In this document: piece after piece, positions 11,295 to 18,439 of the stretch
How positions within the stretch are numbered: position 1 is the stretch's first letter
How the letters are laid out: every line of letters starts with the position of its first letter
Assembly: GCF_001908025.1 (NCBI RefSeq)
Contig: NZ_MQMG01000026.1
Location: 1 to 48,239 of the forward strand
Origin: Geobacillus proteiniphilus
GTDB taxonomy: Bacteria > Bacillota > Bacilli > Bacillales > Anoxybacillaceae
Direction of reading: 5' to 3'
Length of the DNA stretch: 48,239 nucleotides
Program-made: the position numbers and the translations under genes
Notes under the pieces: generated by a model
Database searches by the model: none
What the model saw: only the letters and a program-made list of their open reading frames with translations
Told to the model about the DNA's origin: nothing

Positions 11295-11325
11295 GCATCC
11301 CTGTTTCACCGACGGGATGCTTATT
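11290..11325. terminator. Bidirectional terminator between gerC and the 44-aa gene
   Basis: AATAAGCATCCC (11290-11301) and GGGATGCTTATT (11314-11325) form a perfect 12-bp stem with a 12-base loop. The A/T flanks serve both converging genes. Confidence 0.85.
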
Positions 11326-11339
11326 CTTCATGGCTAGGT

Positions 11340-11474
11340 TCAATACCACCAGCCCGGGTACGGCGGATATGGCGGGTACGGATAAAACGGACGCGGAGCT
11401 AACGCGCCGCCGAGCAATCCGCCCAAGAAGCCGCCGACAAATGGGGCGCCAAACAACAATCCTGGAAATAGCAT
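11340..11474 (-). CDS. Gly/aromatic-rich mini-protein (44 aa), probably sporulation-linked
   Basis: Not a family I can name. The protein reads MLFPGLLFGAPFVGGFLGG and continues as LLGGALAPRPFYPYPPYP, ending PGWWY. It has a short Gly-rich hydrophobic stretch followed by a Pro/Tyr tail. Start ATG 11474 has AAGGAG nearby upstream. It is paralogous to the adjacent 64-residue protein: both share FGAPF-GGFLGGLLG-AL. A SigE-like -10 element lies about 35 bases upstream, at nearly the same distance as in its neighbour, and it sits beside germination genes. A role in the coat or forespore membrane is inference only. Confidence 0.65.
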   Translation of the reverse strand: MLFPGLLFGAPFVGGFLGGLLGGALAPRPFYPYPPYPPYPGWWY

Positions 11475-11508
11475 CGTTCCTTCTCCTTTCCCCAAAGCTA
11501 GAATGCTA

Positions 11509-11517
11509 CACTGTATT
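11509..11517 (-). promoter_or_regulatory. SigE-like -10 of the 44-aa gene
   Basis: Minus-strand AATACAGTG differs from the SigE -10 consensus CATACAnT at one position and shares ATACAGTG with the element before the neighbouring paralogue. No clear -35 box was found. Confidence 0.35.
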
Positions 11518-11529
11518 CATATGCAACAA

Positions 11530-11562
11530 ACAAGAAAAGAGGGTGGGCCGTCCGCCCAACCC
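11530..11562 (-). terminator. Terminator after the 64-aa gene
   Basis: On the minus strand GGGTTGGGC pairs with GCCCACCC (one bulged T), followed by TCTTTTCTTG. Confidence 0.6.
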
Positions 11563-11573
11563 TTGCCGGTTTC

Positions 11574-11768
11574 TCACCACCAAATGGGGCCATACCACCA
11601 CGGATAGAAAAACAGCGGAACCAATGCGCTCCCGAGCAAACCGCCTAAAAAGCCGCCGAAAAATGGAGCGCCAAAAAACGGAGCGCCGAAGAAAAACGGG
11701 CGCGGCCGCCAAAACCACCAGCCCCATGGCCGCCAAATGCGCTCATCCGCCACTTGGAGATGGCTCAT
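11574..11768 (-). CDS. Trp/Phe/Gly-rich mini-protein (64 aa), paralogue of the 44-aa gene
   Basis: The N terminus is polar (MSHLQVADERIWRP), then WGWWFWRPRPFFFGAPFFG and APFFGGFLGGLLGSALVPL, ending YPWWYGPIWW. The GAPFFG block is duplicated in tandem. The aromatic content is extreme for so small a protein, and it shares its Gly-rich core with the 44-residue neighbour. The start is ATG 11768 behind GGGGGGAAG. A CATACAGT motif, an exact SigE -10 match, lies 32 bases upstream. A sporulation role is suggested by that promoter and the gerA/coat neighbourhood; the biochemical function is unknown. Confidence 0.7.
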   Translation of the reverse strand: MSHLQVADERIWRPWGWWFWRPRPFFFGAPFFGAPFFGGFLGGLLGSALVPLFFYPWWYGPIWW

Positions 11769-11799
11769 CTTGCTTCCCCCCTTCCGCTTGCTTTAGTCC

Positions 11800-11808
11800 C
11801 ACTGTATG
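11800..11808 (-). promoter_or_regulatory. SigE -10 element of the 64-aa gene
   Basis: Minus-strand CATACAGTG matches the SigE -10 consensus CATACAnT exactly. The -35 region is not convincing. Confidence 0.45.
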
Positions 11809-11845
11809 CAGGAAAAACGCCCGCTGCTTAGACCAGTACCTAGAG

Positions 11846-11861
11846 GGCTGGTGAAAAACGG
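11846..11861 (+). repeat. Dispersed 16-mer GGCTGGTGAAAAACGG
   Basis: This 16-mer is identical to 41270-41285, and its last 12 bases recur at 41140-41151. In both full copies it follows a CTA-type stretch (CTAGAG or CTATAA). It probably marks the end of a decayed insertion element. Confidence 0.5.
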
Positions 11862-11990
11862 CGATTTCTCCCAAATCATCGATCCGTGAATGCAAAGGAA
11901 GGTCTCTTTCTATAAGATATTCTCATTAAAGGAAATTATTTTCTTTTACCCGTGGTGCTAGATAAACTCAAACAAGCATAAAAATAGCCC

Positions 11991-12070
11991 TTGCATGAGG
12001 ATCCCCTTAAAATGAAAGTGCAACCAACCATTAAAAAGGAGGATCCCTATGCAAGAGCACTTTCATTTTA
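11991..12070 (+). promoter_or_regulatory. Interleaved inverted repeats over the transposase start
   Basis: Pair 1 is TTGCAT-GA-GGATCC (11991-12004) with GGATCC-CT-ATGCAA (12041-12054). Pair 2 is a perfect 14-bp TAAAATGAAAGTGC (12008-12021) with GCACTTTCATTTTA (12057-12070). The arms alternate, so both stems cannot form as simple hairpins together. Either one encloses or covers the ribosome site AAGGAGG and ATG 12049. Confidence 0.65.
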
Positions 12071-12922
12071 CTACAGATCGGGCCAAGATTCAAAAGCAAT
12101 ATGCCGCCATTTTCGTTTTTGTTTCTGCTCAACTTTCATGCATTCAGGTGCATCTTCATCGTCGAAATCGCCATTTGGTCAAGCAAGAGGACGCTGTCAT
12201 CATCGCCATTCATCTTTTAGGAAAGCTGCTCGGTTTTACTTCTGAACGGGCGTGGCATCGTTTTGTCACGGGAAATTTGTTCACAAACGGCTCGTTTCTC
12301 GAACGTTCCCGGTATAACCGCCGCTGCCGGGCGCTTGGCTTCGCTATCAAATGGATCCGCCATGAGCTGGCAAAACGTGGCCAACATCATGCCTATGCCG
12401 TCGTGGACAGCTTGCCGCTCCCATTGTGCCATACGGCAAGAATGCATCGCGTCAAACGGTTTCAAGAGATCGCCGACATCGGGTATTGCGCTTCCAAAAA
12501 GCAATGGTACGTTGAAGCTGCACCTTCAAGTGACCGATCAAGGGCTGCCAATGGGGTATGTGGTGACGGAAGCATCTTGCCACGATCGAATCGCAGCCGA
12601 AAGCGTGATGACCCAAATTCCCCACCCGTATAACTTTGGGGACAAAGGATTCATTAGCCGTGACTTGCAAAAAAGGCTGTACGAAGAATACCAAATGGCG
12701 CTTTGGACTCCGTCTCGAAAAAACCAGAAACATCGTGCGTCTGAGACATGGGAGCAGTGGATCCAACAAAAACGCAAAGTGATCGAGACGGTGTTCTCGG
12801 TTCTGGTTGACCACTATCGCATCACGGGGATCCGAGCCAATTCGATTATCGGATTTGAAGTGGCACTAGACGGTATATTGTTAGCTTATTCCCTGGTTAC
12901 ACTTGGGCTAGTTGAGCGCTAA
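12049..12922 (+). pseudogene. IS982-family transposase, broken by a frameshift
   Basis: DDE-type transposase split between two frames. The first part (from ATG 12049 behind AAGGAGG) carries LKIWIRHEL-like helices and AVVDSLPLPLCHTAR with the first catalytic Asp. The second part resumes in another frame at about 12510 with LKLHLQVTDQGLPMGYVV, NFGDKGFISRDLQ (second Asp), and QKRKVIETVFSVL (catalytic Glu). The break follows CASKKQWY. Family members usually read a YG(F/L)KLH-type sequence here, so about five bases seem lost. IS982 transposases are normally a single frame, so this is read as decay, not programmed frameshifting. The stop at 12920-12922 lies in the loop of the right-end hairpin. Confidence 0.85.
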
Positions 12923-12933
12923 AGCTCAACTAG
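12908..12933 (+). terminator. Hairpin at the transposase stop codon
   Basis: CTAGTTGAGC (12908-12917) and GCTCAACTAG (12924-12933) form a perfect 10-bp stem overlapping the right inverted repeat. The TAA stop lies in the loop. There is no long T-run. Confidence 0.5.
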
Positions 12934-13003
12934 CACCACGGGTAATATATAGATTACTTAGAAAATTAGCAAAGGGAAAATTAACCCACGAGGAGGGAAG
13001 TGT

Positions 13004-13453
13004 ATGAAAAAGTTTTTAATTCCATTATTAGTATTAATTGTGTTAGGCATTGGTGGTTATTTTGTTATTGGACTATTTAGTGCTAAACCACCTTTACCAA
13101 CCATAACTGTTGGAGAAAAAAAGGTAGAAGTGACACAAGGTTCGTATTGTTGGAATGGATTACTTAATTCTGTTTGTGCTGATACAAGTTCTCCGCCAGA
13201 ACTCATTAAAAATCAAGAACTAAAACCTGTGGTTGTACCACCAAATTCCCAATTGAAAATAGAATTCAAAGACGAGCCTAAAGAAAATACATTAGTAGTA
13301 AATAGATGGCTTACAAATATAAAAACAGAAAATGTTCCAATAAATGATAATGTGATACTATTACCAAAAGAAAAAGGTGTTTATGTGTATGATGTTTCAG
13401 CAAGATGGGAAAAGGGAGATTCAAGTTATGCCTTTGTAATTGAAGTACGGTAG
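13004..13453 (+). CDS. Membrane-anchored or secreted hypothetical protein (149 aa), AT-rich
   Basis: The protein opens with a single N-terminal hydrophobic segment, FLIPLLVLIVLGIGGYFVI, preceded by two lysines. It has no lipobox, so it is probably anchored facing outside. The outer domain has two cysteines (SYCWNGLLNSVCADT) that could form a disulphide, followed by a beta-rich part (PPNSQLKIEFKDEPKEN, KGVYVYDVSARWEKGD). I recall similar hypothetical proteins in the Bacillus cereus group and Paenibacillus but no function. ATG 13004 follows GAGGAGGGA. Codon use and base composition are much more AT-rich than the flanking genes, and it abuts the IS982 copy, so recent acquisition is likely. A strong terminator follows. 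Confidence 0.75.
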   Translation: MKKFLIPLLVLIVLGIGGYFVIGLFSAKPPLPTITVGEKKVEVTQGSYCWNGLLNSVCADTSSPPELIKNQELKPVVVPPNSQLKIEFKDEPKENTLVVNRWLTNIKTENVPINDNVILLPKEKGVYVYDVSARWEKGDSSYAFVIEVR

Positions 13454-13501
13454 TAACCTTTTAGTAACAGTCTTGATTTAACAAGTCAATATAATTTTAG
13501 T

Positions 13502-13534
13502 TTAAAACGCTTGGAATAAACCCAAGCGTTTTAA
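13502..13534. terminator. Bidirectional terminator (13-bp stem)
   Basis: TTAAAACGCTTGG (13502-13514) and CCAAGCGTTTTAA (13522-13534) are perfectly complementary, with a loop of seven bases. The stem base is A/T-rich on both sides, so it can end both the AT-rich gene and the oncoming bio operon. Confidence 0.8.
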
Positions 13535-13651
13535 TGTGCTTTTTACCTTGTTAAATTTAGTTCGAATTTTGTGCTAATTACGCTGTTATTTGTACTGTTT
13601 TTTTTGATTTTGTACTTCTGAACCGAACCCGTTACTGTCCGCCGCCCCCGC

Positions 13652-15037
13652 TTATAGAAGCTCTGCGCGCGCCTGTTCGTACAAACAGGCAAGCGAATCG
13701 AACAAAATGCGCACCGCCTCAGCCATTTCGTCTTCGCTCATCGAAAGAACTGGTATGAACGTCAACACCGGGCCGAGCGGACGGATGACAAGCCCCCTCC
13801 GGCGCGCCTCAAGGATGATCCGGTGCTCCACCATGGCCGCGCGCGGAAACACTTCTTTCGTTCTTCGGTCTTTCACGATTTCAATGCCGCACATCAAGCC
13901 TTTTTGCCGGATGTCGCCAACAATTGGAATTTCATACAACCGCTCAAGCCATTCGGCCAGCCGGCGCGCCTTCCGCTTTACGCTGTCAATCAAGCCGCGT
14001 TTTTCGATGAGCTCAATGTTTTTCAGCGCAACGGAACAAGTGAGCTGATTCCCCGTATACGTATGGCCGTGGTAAAACGTTTTGTCTTCGTCCACATCGC
14101 CGAGAAATGCCGCATAAATCTCTTCCGTGACCAGTGTGGCCGCGAGCGGCAAATATCCTCCAGTAATCCCTTTCCCAAGGCAGACAAGATCAGGCTTCAC
14201 CTCTTCCTGCTCACAAGCGAACATCGTGCCGGTGCGGCCAAAGCCGACGGCGACCTCGTCGCAAATGAAGAGCACCCCATACCGGCGGCAAAGCCTTTCC
14301 ACTCCTTTTAAAAACCCGCGCGGATGGACGATGATCCCCGCCGCTCCTTGCACAAGCGGCTCGATGACAACCGCGGCGATTTGATCGTGCTGCTCCTCAA
14401 GCACCCGTTCCAGCTCACGCAAACAATAGCCGACGATCTCCTGCTCGCTTCCGTATTCGTCCATACGGTACACGTACGGCGACGGCACTTCGATCCGCTC
14501 AAACAAAAGCGGCGCAAAAATGCGGTGGAACGTTTCCATGCCTCCAACGCTCACCGCCCCGACCGTATCGCCGTGGTACGCTTCCTTCAACGAGACAAAC
14601 TTGTTCTTCTTCGCATATTGGACCGGGTCGATGTTTTTCCAATACTGATAGGCGATCTTGAGCGCGATTTCCACCGCCGCCGCCCCGGTATCGGAATAAA
14701 ACACTTTTGACATGTGCGGCCAATATTCAAGCAGCCGTTTGGCCAACAAAATCGACGGCACATTCGCCGAACCAAGCAATGTCGAATGGGCAATTTTCTC
14801 CAATTGCTCGCGAAGCGCCGCATTCAGCTCCGGATCGTTATGGCCGTGGACATTGACCCATAGCGACGCATAGCCGTCCAAGTACCGGTTGCCGTCGACA
14901 TCGTACAAATAGCTTCCTTGCCCGCGTTCAATGATCAAGGGGCGTTCTTTGGCATACTGCTTCATTTGCGTAAATGGATGCCAGACGTACTGCTTGTCCC
15001 ACTGTTCCAATTGCTCGTAGCTATACGCCAACGCCAA
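13652..15037 (-). CDS. bioA: Adenosylmethionine-8-amino-7-oxononanoate aminotransferase BioA
   Basis: PLP enzyme of biotin synthesis that moves the amino group of S-adenosylmethionine to 8-amino-7-oxononanoate, giving 7,8-diaminononanoate. It has 461 residues, a little longer than E. coli BioA. Visible are the substrate-site YVWHPFTQMKQY near the N terminus, AYHGDTVGAVSVGG, the cofactor aspartate in LFICDEVAVGFGRTGTMFA, and the Schiff-base lysine in CLGKGITGGYLPLAATLV. The start at ATG 15037 overlaps the end of bioD by 17 bases, implying translational coupling in bioY-bioD-bioA. No other bio gene follows; the next 700 bases are AT-rich and hold the accessory gene and IS982. Confidence 0.95.
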   Translation of the reverse strand: MALAYSYEQLEQWDKQYVWHPFTQMKQYAKERPLIIERGQGSYLYDVDGNRYLDGYASLWVNVHGHNDPELNAALREQLEKIAHSTLLGSANVPSILLAKRLLEYWPHMSKVFYSDTGAAAVEIALKIAYQYWKNIDPVQYAKKNKFVSLKEAYHGDTVGAVSVGGMETFHRIFAPLLFERIEVPSPYVYRMDEYGSEQEIVGYCLRELERVLEEQHDQIAAVVIEPLVQGAAGIIVHPRGFLKGVERLCRRYGVLFICDEVAVGFGRTGTMFACEQEEVKPDLVCLGKGITGGYLPLAATLVTEEIYAAFLGDVDEDKTFYHGHTYTGNQLTCSVALKNIELIEKRGLIDSVKRKARRLAEWLERLYEIPIVGDIRQKGLMCGIEIVKDRRTKEVFPRAAMVEHRIILEARRRGLVIRPLGPVLTFIPVLSMSEDEMAEAVRILFDSLACLYEQARAELL

Positions 15038-15737
15038 GCACCTCCAGCAGTTGTTTCGCCTTTCCTTGTTCGATCCAATGCTGAGCTAGGGTTTCCAGTT
15101 CCCTCCTTGAGACTGCAGGAAGGAGCGGCACGACCGCCAGCACCGGCAGCCGAAGCAAGGCGGCGATCGTTTCGACATTGTTTTGGTGGATGATCTCTTG
15201 TTCCTGAAACTGATTAAACATCAGGCCAAGCAGACGAATGCCTTGCGCGTCGGCATACGCCGCCGTCGTCACCGCGTGATGAATCGCACCAAGGCTTGAG
15301 AGCGACACGAGAATCGCCGGCAGCTGATAATCACGAAGGAAATCACTCGTCATATAGAATCGTCCGTCGCGCTCACACCACGGAACGGCCAACCCTCCCG
15401 CTCCTTCGACGAGCACCACATCATAGCGCTGCGTAAGCCATCCCAACCGTTCGGCCACCCTCTCTGGTTCGATGGACGTGCCGGTCAACTTCGCCGCTAA
15501 ATGCGGCGACATCGCCGGTTCCATATAGTACATGCCTTCTGATGCGGAAAGCTTCGCCACTCGTTCGTACCAATATTGTTCGGCAAACGACACCCCGTCT
15601 TCGGCCAGTCCAGTCTGAACCGGTTTCAACACGCTTACGCTCATCCCAAGCCGCTCCAGCGCCAACGCCACGATGGAAGTGACGACCGTTTTGCCGATTT
15701 CTGTTCCTGTTCCCGTCATGAAAATGGCTTGCCCCAT
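15021..15737 (-). CDS. bioD: ATP-dependent dethiobiotin synthetase BioD
   Basis: Closes the ureido ring of dethiobiotin from 7,8-diaminononanoate, CO2 and ATP. It has 238 residues, the normal length. The P-loop GTGTEIGKTVVTS is near the N terminus (residues 8-20), and VLVEGAGGLAVPW is the second conserved BioD block. The start codon at 15737 lies only four bases after the bioY stop, and its 3' end overlaps bioA, so the three genes form one transcript. Regulation is by the BirA-type operator in front of bioY. Confidence 0.94.
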   Translation of the reverse strand: MGQAIFMTGTGTEIGKTVVTSIVALALERLGMSVSVLKPVQTGLAEDGVSFAEQYWYERVAKLSASEGMYYMEPAMSPHLAAKLTGTSIEPERVAERLGWLTQRYDVVLVEGAGGLAVPWCERDGRFYMTSDFLRDYQLPAILVSLSSLGAIHHAVTTAAYADAQGIRLLGLMFNQFQEQEIIHQNNVETIAALLRLPVLAVVPLLPAVSRRELETLAQHWIEQGKAKQLLEVLGVGV

Positions 15738-15741
15738 TCTC

Positions 15742-16305
15742 TTATCCCCCCATCCCTCGAGTCATCATGATCGGTCGGACGCGCGGCCATACGCGCGCCG
15801 CGATGACCGAACAAACGGCGCAAAGCACGAGATCTCCCGGCACCGGGAGAAGAAAGCCGAACCATAGCGTTTGGCCGATGGAAAGCGGAGCCCCCGCGAT
15901 CCATTTCATCGCTATGTACAGCCACGCGCAGCCAAACACATACACGACCAACAATGCCGCTGCATTCGCCATCAATATGTCTCTCGCTCTTGTCCATTGA
16001 AAGCGGCGGACAAGCAAGCCGCACGTATACGCCCCGGCGATGAAACCGAGCAAATAGCCAAACGTCGGCTTCCAAATATAACCGAGCCCGCCTCCTTCCG
16101 CAAACACGGGCGCGCCCGCCAGCCCAATCAAGACATATAGAAGTTGGCTAAGCGCTCCGATTTTTGGGCCAAGCAGACAGCCGGCCAAGTACACCGCCGC
16201 GATTTGCAGCGTAAACGGCACATACGGCACCGGAATTTTGATCCACCCACCAACAGCCGTCAACGCGGCAAAAAATGCCGCCCAAACAAAGGAATGGATT
16301 CGCAC
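15742..16305 (-). CDS. bioY: Biotin transporter substrate-binding component BioY
   Basis: S-component of an ECF-type biotin uptake system, an integral membrane protein of 187 residues with about six hydrophobic segments. Family signatures are IKIPVPYVPFTLQIAAVYLAG near the N terminus and GGLGYIWKPTFGYLLGFIAGA in the middle, with the ligand-site region following. GTG 16305 is chosen as start because it lies six bases after GAGGAGG; the upstream extension of 20 residues is hydrophilic and lacks a ribosome site. As first gene of the bioYDA operon it allows biotin scavenging and synthesis to be repressed together. ECF energising subunits are not in this window. Confidence 0.92.
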   Translation of the reverse strand: MRIHSFVWAAFFAALTAVGGWIKIPVPYVPFTLQIAAVYLAGCLLGPKIGALSQLLYVLIGLAGAPVFAEGGGLGYIWKPTFGYLLGFIAGAYTCGLLVRRFQWTRARDILMANAAALLVVYVFGCAWLYIAMKWIAGAPLSIGQTLWFGFLLPVPGDLVLCAVCSVIAARVWPRVRPIMMTRGMGG

Positions 16306-16335
16306 ATCTTCCCTCCTCTCCAAATATTTGTTTCT

Positions 16336-16389
16336 ATTGTGCCTGATGTGTTTTTTATTTGTCAACTTTATTTTTATATAGGTTTACAT
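16336..16389 (-). promoter_or_regulatory. bioYDA promoter with BirA-like operator
   Basis: Minus-strand TTGACA (16365-16360) and CACAAT (16341-16336) are 18 bases apart. Overlapping the -35 box, TTGTCAACT (16359-16367) and GGTTTACAT (16381-16389) form an imperfect inverted repeat with a 13-base gap. It matches the Firmicute BirA site type TTGTnAACC...GGTTnACAA, so biotinoyl-AMP-bound BirA should occlude RNA polymerase. Confidence 0.75.
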
Positions 16390-16395
16390 TTAGAC

Positions 16396-16430
16396 AAAAA
16401 ATATGGAGCCCCCTAACACAGCAGGACTCC
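16396..16430 (-). terminator. Terminator of the pyruvate-kinase-like gene
   Basis: On the minus strand GGAGTCC...GGCTCC forms the stem (16405-16430), followed by ATATTTTTT. Ts also follow on the plus strand, so it may act both ways. Confidence 0.65.
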
Positions 16431-16482
16431 TTTTTTGGCGCGGCTCATTTCTCAAACAGACGGCGGAAGCAGTGGCCAACGC

Positions 16483-18315
16483 TCACCCTTCATCCTCCCA
16501 CAAGTTAAGCAGGTTCATCTGTTCGCCGTCCGTTTTCGGCATCGCCAGCGATCCACTCTGCCTCTCCTCCTTTTCCAACAACGACGACAATAAGCGCACC
16601 GCCTCCGCAATATGCCTTCCTTTGTTCAACATGATGCATTGCGCCTGTTTTCCAAGAAAAACATCCGAGATTTCCGCGCGCGACGGAATTCCCTTTTTCG
16701 CCATTTGTTCAAGCACTTGCGTCGCCCAAATGACCGGGATGTGAGCCGCCCGGCATAGCGCCAAAACGTCGTTCTGTGCGGCCGCAAGATGTTCAAATCC
16801 AATCTCCAGGGCCAAATCGCCGCGCGCAATCATCACACCAAACGCCGGAAACTTCAATCCCTCAAGCAAGATGCGAACGAAGTTATGAAGCGCCGCCCGC
16901 GTTTCGATTTTCGCGATCACCGGGAGAGAACCAGCCCCTTGTTCGGCAAGCAAATGATAAAGCTTTCGCAGGTCATGAGGGGCCTGAACAAACGACAGCC
17001 CGACGATATCCGCCCATCTCGCGATGAACGGAATCCATTCAAGGTCGCGGTCGGTGAGCGGCGGAACCGTCAAATGGAGAAACGAATCGGGAAGATGGAT
17101 GCCCGTTCCTTGCTTAATCGCTTTTCGCTTTCCGCCATCGGCAACGACTTTGGCCTCTACATGCCGCTCGTGCACTTTCACGACCCGCGCTGCAATTTGG
17201 CCGTCGTTCAAATAAAGGCGGTCTCCCGCCCGCACATTGCGCCACGCTTTCGCCAACGTCGTCGTCATTTTCACACCGCATCCATTCTGCGCCTGTGCAA
17301 ACGCAGCGTCATCGAAATAAATATACAGCGGTGTACCGACCGTGACAAACGCTTTCATTGGAATGAACAAAACAGAACATAGAGTGAAGGAAGCCGACCC
17401 GCGCCGCAGTTTCATCCCTTTTTGCACATAGGCCGTCCGCGAAAGAAGAACTTTAAAACAAGACGGCGCGATTTGTTCCGTGACCCGAAGTTTTCGTTTT
17501 TTTCCGCGCACATCGGTAAACAGCAGTTCATCCCCTTCTTCGACGGTCGCTCCGTCCTCAGCCGTCAACTGCCACAAGAATGAAACATCGCGGGGGAGCG
17601 GAGACGGCGGCGGGGAAGAAGAGAAGGAAATGAGGCCGAAGAGCGGCTCCATTGGCTCTCCATATAGATTTTTCTTCACAGAGAGCTTCATCGGCCCCGC
17701 GTTGACCGCCAAGCGGTCGACCCGGATTTTTGGCCCCGGCAGATCCATGTAAATGCGGCATCGCCTCCCCTGCAGCTGTTGCTCCAACTGCTTCTCGGCT
17801 TGACGAATGATGGCCACGAGCGCCTCCCACGTTTCTGGAGAACCGTAGGCGCAGTTGATGCGGGCAATGTCCATGCCATAAAGAAGCAGCCGCTCGATCA
17901 GCCCCGGCTCATCCACCCATGCCTCGTCCATCGTCACCATAATGCGTGTCGGCCGAACAGAACTTGGGCTTCCGAACACTGCCTCCGCCCGTTTATGAAG
18001 CAACTGTTTCGCTTCCTTTCTTGTCATCTTTCGAAGCTCCCATCCGCCATCAACCCGCGTGCGCAAATATGCCAAAACTTGTTCGATCGCGTCGATGAGA
18101 TGAGCCTCTTGCCCCTCGAGCCGCCATCCGGCGTCTTCCATCGCTTCATGCAAATCCGACGGCATATGCTCCCTCATATATAAGTAAGCAAGCAACTGAT
18201 CCCGGCTCTCTTCATGGGATGGAAGAGGAAAATACTTCTGCTTTTGTCCCACCCACTCCGCCATCCCTCGGTAAAAAGCGGCCAAGCGGGCGCCCAAATC
18301 TCGTTTGTCGTGCAT
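16483..18315 (-). CDS. Pyruvate kinase-like protein with extra N-terminal domain and no C-terminal domain
   Basis: Residues from about 122 follow the pyruvate kinase barrel: TRIMVTMDEAWVDEPG, GMDIARINCAYGSPETWE (compare ARLNFSHG), IYMDLPGPKIRVDRL, then a B-domain-like insert. Later come LPVIAKIETRAALHNF with the catalytic-type Lys, MIARGDLALEIGFEHL and VIWATQVLEQMAKKGIPSRAEISD. The usual allosteric C-terminal domain is absent: the protein ends about 35 residues after the barrel. A helical N-terminal domain of about 120 residues matches nothing I know. The start is uncertain; ATG 18315 (AAGGG 12 bases upstream) is used because the longer frame crosses a terminator and the zinc-ribbon gene. The substrate may not be phosphoenolpyruvate. 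A standard pyk is presumably elsewhere. Confidence 0.7.
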   Translation of the reverse strand: MHDKRDLGARLAAFYRGMAEWVGQKQKYFPLPSHEESRDQLLAYLYMREHMPSDLHEAMEDAGWRLEGQEAHLIDAIEQVLAYLRTRVDGGWELRKMTRKEAKQLLHKRAEAVFGSPSSVRPTRIMVTMDEAWVDEPGLIERLLLYGMDIARINCAYGSPETWEALVAIIRQAEKQLEQQLQGRRCRIYMDLPGPKIRVDRLAVNAGPMKLSVKKNLYGEPMEPLFGLISFSSSPPPSPLPRDVSFLWQLTAEDGATVEEGDELLFTDVRGKKRKLRVTEQIAPSCFKVLLSRTAYVQKGMKLRRGSASFTLCSVLFIPMKAFVTVGTPLYIYFDDAAFAQAQNGCGVKMTTTLAKAWRNVRAGDRLYLNDGQIAARVVKVHERHVEAKVVADGGKRKAIKQGTGIHLPDSFLHLTVPPLTDRDLEWIPFIARWADIVGLSFVQAPHDLRKLYHLLAEQGAGSLPVIAKIETRAALHNFVRILLEGLKFPAFGVMIARGDLALEIGFEHLAAAQNDVLALCRAAHIPVIWATQVLEQMAKKGIPSRAEISDVFLGKQAQCIMLNKGRHIAEAVRLLSSLLEKEERQSGSLAMPKTDGEQMNLLNLWEDEG

Positions 18316-18385
18316 CAGCGGCACCAACCCTTGTGAAAAATGCGGTTTTACTTTTATATATTCGCCGCCACCCCAAATGAGGACA

Positions 18386-18412
18386 GAAAAAAACCGGCGC
18401 CATTCGCCGGTT
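18386..18412 (-). terminator. Terminator of the zinc-ribbon gene
   Basis: Minus-strand AACCGGCG-aatgg-CGCCGGTT is a perfect 8-bp stem followed by TTTTTCTG. Some transcripts may read through into the pyruvate-kinase-like gene. Confidence 0.75.
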
Positions 18413-18439
18413 GAATACGACAGAAACAGGAAATCGTTT

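Larger units (their letters stand above)
11947..12944 (+). mobile_element. IS982-family insertion sequence (decayed, 998 bp)
   Basis: The terminal inverted repeats are identical for 15 bp: TACCCGTGGTGCTAG at 11947-11961 and its reverse complement at 12930-12944. The length near 1 kb and the transposase type fit IS982. No matching target-site duplication was seen on comparing the flanking 8-10 bases, so one flank may have been rearranged. The transposase is frameshifted, so the copy is probably dead unless helped in trans. Confidence 0.88.

Noticed and set aside
11947-12944. Programmed frameshifting in the IS982 transposase
   Set aside because: No slippery heptamer is visible at the join, and residues normally present between the halves seem deleted.
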